Shown here: positions 1 to 5,972 of the stretch, piece after piece
Layout: every line of letters starts with the position of its first letter
Position numbering within the stretch: position 1 is the first letter of the stretch
Program-made: the position numbers and the translations under genes
From: Planctomycetota bacterium
Lineage (GTDB): Bacteria > Planctomycetota > UBA1135 > GCA-002686595
Assembly: GCA_027623615.1 (NCBI GenBank)
Contig: JAQBVH010000089.1
Span: forward strand, 1 to 8,829
DNA: 8,829 bases
Direction: 5' to 3'
The notes under the pieces: model-generated
What the model was told of the DNA's origin: nothing
Seen by the model: the letters and a program-made list of their open reading frames with translations, nothing else
Databases searched by the model: none

Positions 1-135
1 GCTGGCGAGACAGACCACCGAGATAACGGCCCCGATCAGGAACGCGTCCCTCAGCCGCAAGCCCAGGATGCGACGCCCGGCGGCGGGGCCTACGTAGGGA
101 CGGTCACTGTCGGTCAGGGCTGGGCTCTGCGCCAT
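1..135 (-). CDS. N-terminal fragment of an unidentified membrane protein (partial)
   Basis: Reading leftward from an ATG whose first base is position 135, the frame stays open for 45 codons to the window edge, so only the N-terminus is visible. The first 30 or so residues are polar and end in an Arg-rich stretch (G-R-R-I-L-G-L-R-L-R-D). A strongly hydrophobic segment from about residue 31 to 45 (A-F-L-I-G-A-V-I-S-V-V-C-L-A-S) follows. A basic flank followed by a hydrophobic helix is the usual look of a first transmembrane segment with the N-terminus in the cytoplasm. The gene is divergent from the CCA-enzyme gene with only 44 nt between the two starts, so the promoters must overlap. No Shine-Dalgarno sequence is visible upstream of the ATG. 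The family cannot be named from this fragment. Confidence 0.5.
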   Translation of the reverse strand, partial: MAQSPALTDSDRPYVGPAAGRRILGLRLRDAFLIGAVISVVCLAS

Positions 136-179
136 CGTGACTTGGAAGCTACGCGGGCAGAACGTACGGTTCAACGATC

Positions 180-1424
180 GTGGCCACCAAGAGCGTGAAC
201 GACCTCCCGCCCGACCAGCTCCTGGCGGCGCGCGGGATTGCCCGACGCCTGGCGGATGCCGGGTACCCGAGTTGGATCGTGGGTGGCGCTGCCCGAGACC
301 TGGCGCGCGGTGTGCAGCCCAAGGACCTCGACATGGTCACCACTGCCACCCCGGACCAGGTCGAGGCCCTGTTCCCGCGCACGATCGGCGTGGGGCGCGC
401 GTTCGGGATCCTGATCGTGCCCTGGGAGGGCGTCGACGTGGAGCTGGCCACCCTGCGCACGGAGCAGGGCTATCGGGACGGCCGGCGCCCGGACGAGGTG
501 AGCTTCGGCACCAGCGTTGAGGAGGACGCGGGGCGCCGGGACTTCACCTGCAACGCCCTGTACCTCGCCGTGCTCACGGACGAGTGGATCGACCCGGCTG
601 GAGGGCTGGCGGATCTGGAGGCGCGCGTCCTGCGCACAGTGGGGGACCCGCACCGGCGCTTCGCGGAGGACGGGCTGCGCCTCCTGCGCCTGGCTCGTTT
701 TCAGGCGCGCCTCGACTTCGATCTGGCGCCGGGGGTGGCCGAGGCCGCTGCGGAGAGCCTCGACGCCCTGCGCGGAGTCAGCCCCGAGCGGGTACGTGAG
801 GAGCTGACGCGGATCCTCACCGGTCCGCGCCACCTGGTCGCCCTGGCGACCCTCGCAGCCACGGGCGTTCTGCCCGTCGCCCTGCCAGTTGGGGCCGGCG
901 GTGCAGGTTGGGACCGACGCCTGGCCCTGTTCGCAGGGTTGCCGACGCCACCCGGGGAGGTGCTCGGGTGGGCAGCGCTGCTCGATCCGCCCGGTGCCCT
1001 CACGGAGTCCGACCTGGCCGCCCTGGAGGCCACGCGTCCTTCGAGGGAGCAGCACGACCGGATCTTGCGCGTGTGGCAGCTGCGGCGGCTCCTGCCCCGG
1101 CTCGGCGACGGAGCCGAGCGCATCCGTGCCCTGCGCGAGGAGGTTGCGCCCTTGGCGCTAACCCTCGCCAAGGCGCACGCGAGCCTGGCCGGAGAGGACC
1201 TCGCCCCCTTGGAGGCCCTTGAGGCCTGGCGCGCGAGCCGGAGCGCCGCGGAGCTGTTCCCTGCGCCGTGGCTGTCCTCCGACGATCTCGCCGCGGCCCA
1301 GGTCCCTCGCGGTCCACTGTGGGGCAAGCTCCTGCGCGCCGCCGAGGACGAGCAGCTCGAGGGGCGGCTGACCTGTCGCAAGCAGGCGCTCGCCTGGCTA
1401 GCTCGGTGGGAAGACCTTGCGTAG
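180..1424 (+). CDS. CCA-adding enzyme / poly(A) polymerase family tRNA nucleotidyltransferase
   Basis: This 414-residue protein has the class II nucleotidyltransferase head shared by CCA-adding enzymes and bacterial poly(A) polymerases. These use CTP/ATP to build or repair the 3' CCA end of tRNA, or to add A tails to RNA. Visible motifs in order are: G35-G36-x-x-R39-D40; the metal-binding D49-L-D51; the R119-R120-D121-F-T-C-N-A motif, which binds the incoming nucleotide; the D138-P-A-G-G followed by a D-L segment; the D-P-x-R-R-F-A-E-D-G-L-R-x-L-R helix at about 156-170; and E-R-V-R-E-E-L at about 203-209. The C-terminal half (about 220-414) is helical and divergent, and no HD domain is recognisable. 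The GTG start at 180 places the GG motif at the usual distance from the N-terminus, but no Shine-Dalgarno sequence precedes it. Sequence alone does not separate CCA-adding, CC- or A-adding and poly(A) activities. The last 27 nt overlap the convergent UbiA-family gene. Confidence 0.9.
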   Translation: MATKSVNDLPPDQLLAARGIARRLADAGYPSWIVGGAARDLARGVQPKDLDMVTTATPDQVEALFPRTIGVGRAFGILIVPWEGVDVELATLRTEQGYRDGRRPDEVSFGTSVEEDAGRRDFTCNALYLAVLTDEWIDPAGGLADLEARVLRTVGDPHRRFAEDGLRLLRLARFQARLDFDLAPGVAEAAAESLDALRGVSPERVREELTRILTGPRHLVALATLAATGVLPVALPVGAGGAGWDRRLALFAGLPTPPGEVLGWAALLDPPGALTESDLAALEATRPSREQHDRILRVWQLRRLLPRLGDGAERIRALREEVAPLALTLAKAHASLAGEDLAPLEALEAWRASRSAAELFPAPWLSSDDLAAAQVPRGPLWGKLLRAAEDEQLEGRLTCRKQALAWLARWEDLA

Positions 1425-2312
1425 GCCGTAGGATGCCGGGTAGCCGGCGAGGGCGATCCCCGCGGCAATCCAGGCTGCGTCGCCCTGGCCGACGAGCAGG
1501 AGCGCGACGGCCGCGGTGAAGGCCAGCAGGCGACGCAGGGCGAGGCCCATGCAGGCGCCGACCGCGCCTCGGTTCCACGGCTCCTTGCGGCGGGCGGCCT
1601 GGACGAGGCCCCACGCCGCACCGAGGCTGACCGCTGCCGAGAGCACGACGCCCAGGGCCTCGACTCCCTCGAGGGCGAAGCCCAGCAGCGGCACACAGCC
1701 CATGCAGACCGCGGCCGTGATGAGGAAGCGGCTCGGTCGATCAGCGAGCGGGCGCAGGTCCTCGCGGTCCTCGAGTCGTCCCAGGCGCGAGACGACGAAC
1801 ACGTAGAGTCCGTAGAGGAACGCCGGCGCGAGCAGAGCGGGGTCCGGGGAGCCACCGTCCAGCCACGTGACCAGGAGCAGGCCTGCGCCGAGGTTGCCGA
1901 AGCGGCACAGGCCCAGGAGCGTCGGCCCGAGGATCGGCCCGCGGCCGCGCAGGTCGTAGGCGACTGCCAGCACGGCGACGACCGACATCCAGATGCCCAT
2001 GCGCATCCCGATCGCCGCGGCGCACGCGACGCCGAGGCCCACCAGGACCAGTCCCAGGCCCAGGGCGACGTTGGCGGGAATGGCGCCCGAGGGGATCGGA
2101 CGCTCGGGGCGCGCCTGGGCGTCCTCGTCCCGGTCAGCCCAGTCGTTGAGCGCCATCGCTCCGTGGTAGATGCCCAGGGAGGCGAGGACCAGCAGGATCC
2201 CCGCGGCGCCCGGTGGCCAGGTGCCGCCGGCGCCGACCACGACCCCGACCACGATGTCGGCCAGGGCCGACGGCAAGAGCGAGATGCGCAGGAGTCGGCC
2301 GAGGGCGAGCAC
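1398..2312 (-). CDS. UbiA-family prenyltransferase (EboC/SCO3242-like)
   Basis: A 304-residue, very hydrophobic protein with about eight predicted membrane segments. UbiA-family enzymes attach a prenyl group from an isoprenoid diphosphate to an acceptor inside the membrane, with Mg2+ bound by Asp-rich motifs. The first motif is clear: N56-D57-W-A-D60-R-D-E-D64 (NDxxDxxxD), followed by A-R-P-E-R-P-I-P-S-G at 67-76, a wording I associate with the EboC/SCO3242 branch. A Y119-D120 pair and a C-R-F-G-N-L-G-A-G segment at about 136-144 stand where the second half-site lies. A canonical second DxxxD is less obvious. The GTG start lies 5 nt after the rseP stop codon, so translation is probably coupled. 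It is the last gene of the dxr-rseP-ubiA cluster, which would supply its substrate pathway. No other ebo genes are nearby, so the acceptor is unknown. Its 3' end overlaps the convergent nucleotidyltransferase gene by 27 nt. Confidence 0.85.
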   Translation of the reverse strand: MLALGRLLRISLLPSALADIVVGVVVGAGGTWPPGAAGILLVLASLGIYHGAMALNDWADRDEDAQARPERPIPSGAIPANVALGLGLVLVGLGVACAAAIGMRMGIWMSVVAVLAVAYDLRGRGPILGPTLLGLCRFGNLGAGLLLVTWLDGGSPDPALLAPAFLYGLYVFVVSRLGRLEDREDLRPLADRPSRFLITAAVCMGCVPLLGFALEGVEALGVVLSAAVSLGAAWGLVQAARRKEPWNRGAVGACMGLALRRLLAFTAAVALLLVGQGDAAWIAAGIALAGYPASYGLRKVFPPS

Positions 2313-2317
2313 GGCCG

Positions 2318-4144
2318 CTAGAGGATGCGCAGGACGTCTTGATAGGTGACGTACACCATCAAGGTCAGGATGACGACGAGGCCCACCACCTGGCTGTAGC
2401 CCAGCGTGCGTTCGCTGACCGGCGAGCCCTTGACCGCCTCGACCAGGCAGAAGAACAGATGCCCGCCGTCAAGCACCGGGATGGGCAGCACGTTCAGGAA
2501 GGCCAGGTTGATGCTCAGGATGCAGAGGAAGTAGAAGAACTTCTCCCAGCCCTCCGAGGCCCAGCTGTAGCTGACGCGGCTGATCGTGATGATGCCGCCG
2601 ACGTTGTTCGTCCCGACGCGCCCGAGGGCCATCTTCTTCAACGTCAACCAGACGTCCTGGAGGAAGCGCTTCGACGCCGCGAAGCCCTGTTCGATCGAGG
2701 CGCCCACCGAGTCGGTTCGAAAGGTCGTCCGCACCGGCAGGACGTCGAAGCCGTAGGCCTTGACGATGACCTCCGAGGGCGCGACCTCGAGCGAGCCGGC
2801 TGTCCAGACGCCGTTCTCGTCCTTGCGCTCGTACTCGATGGTCACCAGCTCGGTGCGCTTCGACTTGGTCTGGGCCAGGTCGAACAGACCCTCCCAGCTG
2901 CCCGCGCTGCGGCCGTCCATCGACGTCAAGCGGTCGCCCGTCCGCAGGCCGGCGCGAGCCGCCGCCTGGTCCGGCGCGATCTCGACCAAGGTCGACTCGG
3001 GGTCGAAGGTCAGGAAGAGGTCGCTGTCGACCTGCGCGGCCTGCGCGGCGCTCAACGCGCGCGGGAAGGTGACCTCGCGCACGGAACCGTCGGGCGCCTG
3101 GACCTTTAGAGTCGCGGCGTCCTTGGTCGCGAGCAGACCCTCGAGCAGGTCCGTCGAGCGTGACACGGCGCGCTCGCCGATACGCAGGATGCGATCGCCA
3201 TGCACCAGCCCGAGGGCGGCCAGGTCCGGATTGGCGCGCATCCCCTGGACCTGGTTCTGCAGCGGAGAGAAGCCGAAGCGGTGCACCCCGGATTTGCGCT
3301 CCTCCGGCACGATCGGGATCTCGAGGTCGTCCGGCTCACCGTCGCGGCTCACGATCAGGGTGAACGAGTCGCCCGACTGGAAGGCGCGAGCGAGCTGGAT
3401 CAGGGGCCCGTCGAGCGCGTGGCCGCCGACCACGCCGGCCAGGACGTCGCCCGTGCGCAGCCCGGCTGTCCTGGCCGGGCCGTCCTTCCCCACGTCGAGC
3501 TTGAGCTCGGGGTCGAGTCCAACCTCGACGCCGATCATGTAGATGCGGAAGTCGTCGTTCTTCTCCGGCTCGATGTGGATCGTCCGCAGGTCCTTGCTGC
3601 CGGGCGGGCGCACGGTGAACTCGAGCGGCCCGGGGTCGGCCAGGGCGACCGCGGTGTAGATGTTCGTGAAGTCGAACATCGCCTCGCCCTCGACGGCGAC
3701 GATCTCGGTGCCGGACTCGAGGCCGGCGTACCACGCGGGCTGTCCCTTGGTCGGAGTGCCGATGACGGGCGGGGTGATCGGCACGCCGGAGGAGAACACC
3801 AGCGGGAAGCAGACCAGCGCGAAGACGACGTTCATCAGGACGCCGCCGGAGTAGATGAAGAAGCGCTGCCAGACGCCCTTGCTCCACAGCTCGTCGCCGC
3901 GCGGGGGACGGCCCGAGCCGTCGGGCACCTCCCCGGCCATCTTCACATAGCCGCCGATCGGGATGGCCGCGACCTGATAGAGGGTCGCGCCCTTCTTGAA
4001 CCCGAAGAGCTTGGGTCCGAAGCCGAGGCTGAACACGTCGACGCGCACCTTGCACATCCGAGCCGCGATGAAGTGACCGCCCTCGTGAACGAAGATCACG
4101 AGTCCGATGCCGAAGATGACCGAGATGGTGCGGAGAATGTCCAA
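2318..4144 (-). CDS. rseP: RseP-like site-2 intramembrane zinc metalloprotease (peptidase M50B) with extended PDZ region
   Basis: A membrane protease that in characterised relatives cuts transmembrane anti-sigma factors and leftover signal peptides within the lipid bilayer. The zinc site is intact: H20-E21-G-G-H24 in the first membrane helix, and the third ligand in N551-V-L-P-I-P-V-L-D559-G-G-H near the C-terminus. The G-F-G-P-K-L-F-G and I-P-I-G-G-Y-V-K-M-A-G-E segments after the first helix are family hallmarks. Membrane segments lie at about 5-23, 97-119, 535-556 and 580-600. At 608 residues it is clearly longer than E. coli RseP (450). The extra length lies between helices 2 and 3, where four PDZ-like modules can be picked out (about 125-190, 215-275, 303-360, 385-455). 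Translation should begin at TTG 4144, which puts HExxH at the usual distance from the N-terminus. The start is 5 nt after the dxr stop, and no Shine-Dalgarno sequence is seen. Substrates are unknown; no sigma or anti-sigma gene is in the window. Confidence 0.93.
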   Translation of the reverse strand: MDILRTISVIFGIGLVIFVHEGGHFIAARMCKVRVDVFSLGFGPKLFGFKKGATLYQVAAIPIGGYVKMAGEVPDGSGRPPRGDELWSKGVWQRFFIYSGGVLMNVVFALVCFPLVFSSGVPITPPVIGTPTKGQPAWYAGLESGTEIVAVEGEAMFDFTNIYTAVALADPGPLEFTVRPPGSKDLRTIHIEPEKNDDFRIYMIGVEVGLDPELKLDVGKDGPARTAGLRTGDVLAGVVGGHALDGPLIQLARAFQSGDSFTLIVSRDGEPDDLEIPIVPEERKSGVHRFGFSPLQNQVQGMRANPDLAALGLVHGDRILRIGERAVSRSTDLLEGLLATKDAATLKVQAPDGSVREVTFPRALSAAQAAQVDSDLFLTFDPESTLVEIAPDQAAARAGLRTGDRLTSMDGRSAGSWEGLFDLAQTKSKRTELVTIEYERKDENGVWTAGSLEVAPSEVIVKAYGFDVLPVRTTFRTDSVGASIEQGFAASKRFLQDVWLTLKKMALGRVGTNNVGGIITISRVSYSWASEGWEKFFYFLCILSINLAFLNVLPIPVLDGGHLFFCLVEAVKGSPVSERTLGYSQVVGLVVILTLMVYVTYQDVLRIL

Positions 4145-4149
4145 GGGTG

Positions 4150-5307
4150 TCAGCTGGCGGTGGTCGTGCCGAGCTCGTCGTGGGCGAGCCTGCGAGCGTG
4201 GGCGTCGGTCTCGAGAAGCTCCTCGACGCTGTCGGCCCGGTCAGGGCGACGGTCGAGGACATGGGCGTTGACGCGGGCGATCTCGCCGAAGGCGATGCGC
4301 CCGTCGAGGAAGGCGGCGACGGTGACCTCGTCCGCGGCGTTCAGGACGCAGCCGGCGTCCCGGCCTTCCTCCACACAGCGATACCCGAGCCCCAGGGCGG
4401 GGAAACGCTCGAGGTCGGGTTCCTCGAAGGTCAGGTTCGCGAACGAGGCGAAGTCGAAGCCTGCGAGGGGAGCCGCGACTCGATCGGGGTGGTGGATCGC
4501 GTAGTGGATCGGTCCGCGCATGTCGGGGGGGCCGAGCTGGGCGATCACCGAACCGTCGACGAACTCGACCATCGAGTGCACGATCGATTGGGGGTGGACG
4601 ACGACGTGGATCCGCTCGCGCTCCAGACCGAACAGGTGGTGGAGCTCGATGATCTCGAGCGCCTTGTTCATCAGGGTCGCCGAGCCCACGCTGATGCGCG
4701 GACCCATCTCCCAGTTCGGGTGTCGTAGCGCCTCCGCGGGGGAGGCGCTCGCGATGTCCTTGGCCGAGCGCGTGCGGAACGGCCCACCGCTGGCCGTGAG
4801 GTGCACGCGCCGCACGGAGCCGAGTCGCTCCCCGCGCAAGCACTGATGGATCGCCGAGTGCTCCGAGTCCACCGGGATGATCTCGGTGCCGTGTTCCTTG
4901 GCCAGGGCCATGAGCAGCTCGCCAGCGATCACGAGCGACTCCTTGTTCGCCAGCGCCAAGCGCTTCCCGCGCTCGAGGACTGCGACGCTCGCGCGGAGTC
5001 CGGCGCCGCCGACCACCCCGTGCACGGCGGTCTCGAACTCCGCCGCGGCGACCAGGTCGGTCAGCGCGTCAGGGCCGGCGAACAGGGTCGCTCCCGGCGG
5101 CAGCAGGGGGCGCGCGCTCTCCGCAGCCGCGGGGTCGCTCAAGGCGAGCAGCGGGGCCTCGAACTCGCGCGCCTGCTCGAGCAAGGCGCGCCACGAGGTA
5201 GCGGCCGCCAGCCCGGCTACACGCACCCCACTGCCGGGGCGGCGGACGAGATCCAGGGTCTGGGTCCCAATGGACCCGGTACTCCCGAGGACGAGGATGG
5301 ACTTCAA
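4150..5307 (-). CDS. dxr: 1-deoxy-D-xylulose 5-phosphate reductoisomerase
   Basis: Converts 1-deoxy-D-xylulose 5-phosphate to 2-C-methyl-D-erythritol 4-phosphate with NADPH and a divalent metal, the committed step of the MEP isoprenoid pathway in the cytoplasm. Counting from TTG 5307, the 385-residue protein shows the NADPH loop G8-S-T-G11-S-I-G14; N121-K122-E123; the metal-binding D147-S148-E149; S173 in T-A-S-G-G-P-F; H196-P-N-W-E-M-G; S209-A-T-L-M-N214-K215-A-L-E218; and H-P-Q-S-I-V-H-S-M at 238-246. All active-site positions known in E. coli Dxr are kept. One neighbour differs: the Asp before the catalytic Ser of the usual DSATMMNK motif is Gly208. The frame is open upstream to an ATG at 5460. 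However, the 51 extra residues resemble no Dxr N-terminus, and that start would sit inside the divergent Nudix gene, so TTG 5307 is preferred (GTG 5340 is possible). It is the first gene of the dxr-rseP-ubiA operon. Confidence 0.95.
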   Translation of the reverse strand: MKSILVLGSTGSIGTQTLDLVRRPGSGVRVAGLAAATSWRALLEQAREFEAPLLALSDPAAAESARPLLPPGATLFAGPDALTDLVAAAEFETAVHGVVGGAGLRASVAVLERGKRLALANKESLVIAGELLMALAKEHGTEIIPVDSEHSAIHQCLRGERLGSVRRVHLTASGGPFRTRSAKDIASASPAEALRHPNWEMGPRISVGSATLMNKALEIIELHHLFGLERERIHVVVHPQSIVHSMVEFVDGSVIAQLGPPDMRGPIHYAIHHPDRVAAPLAGFDFASFANLTFEEPDLERFPALGLGYRCVEEGRDAGCVLNAADEVTVAAFLDGRIAFGEIARVNAHVLDRRPDRADSVEELLETDAHARRLAHDELGTTTAS

Positions 5308-5309
5308 AA

Positions 5310-5331
5310 GGGGGGGTGGGCGGAGCTGGGG
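5310..5331 (+). other. G-rich tract with G-quadruplex pattern just upstream of the dxr start
   Basis: The plus strand reads G7, T, G3, a 7-nt spacer (CGGAGCT), then G4. The run of seven can be divided into two G triplets, so the tract satisfies a four-run quadruplex pattern with short loops. It ends 3 nt from the proposed dxr TTG codon and lies on the template strand of dxr, so the dxr transcript would carry the matching C-rich leader. It replaces the position where a Shine-Dalgarno sequence would be expected. Folding and any regulatory role are inferred. Confidence 0.4.
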
Positions 5332-5389
5332 AGTGCCCACGAATGGGATCGACAACCCCCGGGCTCGCTCTGCAGGCCTGCCGTCTCTT

Positions 5390-5395
5390 AGTTTA
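5390..5395 (-). promoter_or_regulatory. Possible -10 element for the dxr-rseP-ubiA operon
   Basis: On the minus strand this hexamer reads TAAACT, matching four of six bases of the sigma-70 -10 consensus. It is the most AT-rich spot in the intergenic region between dxr and the divergent Nudix gene. It lies about 80 nt upstream of the proposed dxr start. No convincing -35 hexamer is found at 16-18 nt spacing, so this is only a candidate. Confidence 0.2.
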
Positions 5396-5436
5396 GGCGA
5401 GGCTACCAGGCCGTTGATAGCGGCCCATTCTCCACC

Positions 5437-5940
5437 TTGTTGCACCTCCGCGCACGTCATTGCCCCCTCTGCGGCACCGAACTCCAGCCCCGGCCGATCG
5501 AGGGCCGGGACAGGCCCCAGTGCCCGGCTTGCAGGTTCGTGTACTTCTGGAACCCCGCCAGCGCCGTGGCCGCTGCCATCCTCGAGCGGGACCAGATCCT
5601 CCTGATCCGCAGGGCGATCGAGCCCTTCCGGGGCCAGTGGGCCCTCCCGGCCGGCTACCAGGAGATCGACGAGGACCCCCGATACACCGCCCGACGCGAG
5701 GTCCAGGAGGAGACCGGGCTCGAGATCGAGGTGCGCGAGCTCTTCGATGTCATCTGGGTCCCCGAGGACCAGCGCAAGCCCGCCAACGTCATCGTCTACC
5801 TGTGCCGGCCGACCGGAGGGGAGCTGCGCGCGGCGAGCGACGCGGCCGAGGCGGCCTGGTTCCCCCTCGACGCGTTGCCGGCCGAGGTCGGCTTCGGCAA
5901 CCGGGAGCGGATCCTCGACCGATTGCCGCGCGGGAAGTAG
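5437..5940 (+). CDS. Nudix hydrolase with N-terminal zinc ribbon (NudC-like architecture)
   Basis: Nudix enzymes hydrolyse nucleoside diphosphates linked to another moiety, such as NADH or ADP-ribose, using a Mg2+-binding signature. The signature here is a perfect Gx5Ex7REUxEExGU match: G73, E79, R87-E88-V89, E91-E92, G94-L95. Before it stands a small zinc ribbon with two Cys pairs, C9-x2-C12-G and C29-x2-C32 (C-P-L-C-G and C-P-A-C-R-F), an arrangement also seen in NADH pyrophosphatase NudC and related proteins. The 167 residues are shorter than E. coli NudC (257), which has an additional N-terminal domain, so the substrate cannot be assigned. No ATG or GTG precedes the first Cys pair. TTG 5437 is taken as the start, with TTG 5440 an equal alternative, and neither has a Shine-Dalgarno sequence. 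The gene is divergent from dxr and lies 32 nt upstream of purM in the same direction, suggesting a shared transcript. Confidence 0.88.
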   Translation: MLHLRARHCPLCGTELQPRPIEGRDRPQCPACRFVYFWNPASAVAAAILERDQILLIRRAIEPFRGQWALPAGYQEIDEDPRYTARREVQEETGLEIEVRELFDVIWVPEDQRKPANVIVYLCRPTGGELRAASDAAEAAWFPLDALPAEVGFGNRERILDRLPRGK

Positions 5941-5960
5941 GGCCAGGGCCTCGACCCCGA

Positions 5961-5966
5961 TATCAT
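5961..5966 (+). promoter_or_regulatory. Possible -10 element for a leaderless purM transcript
   Basis: TATCAT matches five of six bases of the sigma-70 -10 consensus and ends 6 nt before the purM ATG at 5973. A start of transcription at the normal distance would fall on the ATG itself, giving a leaderless mRNA. No good -35 hexamer lies at the right spacing, so this could be chance in the short gap after the Nudix gene. Confidence 0.2.
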
Positions 5967-5972
5967 GGCCGA

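Noticed and set aside
89..98. 10-bp palindrome CCTACGTAGG as a possible operator near the divergent promoters.
   Set aside because: It lies inside the partial membrane-protein coding region and has no second copy; a 10-bp palindrome in GC-rich DNA is weak evidence.
3200..4504. 434-residue plus-strand open frame opposite rseP and dxr.
   Set aside because: Composition is that of an antisense shadow (Asp/Glu/Arg/His-rich, no fold-like pattern) and it runs across two well-supported genes.
4525..4531. Second run of seven G inside dxr as a possible frameshift or slippage site.
   Set aside because: The dxr frame and conserved residues continue unbroken on both sides, and no alternative product is evident.
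5308..5460. Extension of the dxr reading frame by 51 residues to an ATG at 5460.
   Set aside because: The added residues do not resemble a Dxr N-terminus, they run through the divergent intergenic region, and the start would lie inside the Nudix gene. The NADPH loop fits a start at TTG 5307.
5460..5972. Long open frame upstream of purM, giving an apparent 516-residue fusion.
   Set aside because: This part is an off-frame reading of the Nudix gene, rich in Arg/Pro/Gly; the purM protein begins cleanly at ATG 5973 with the family's exact length.
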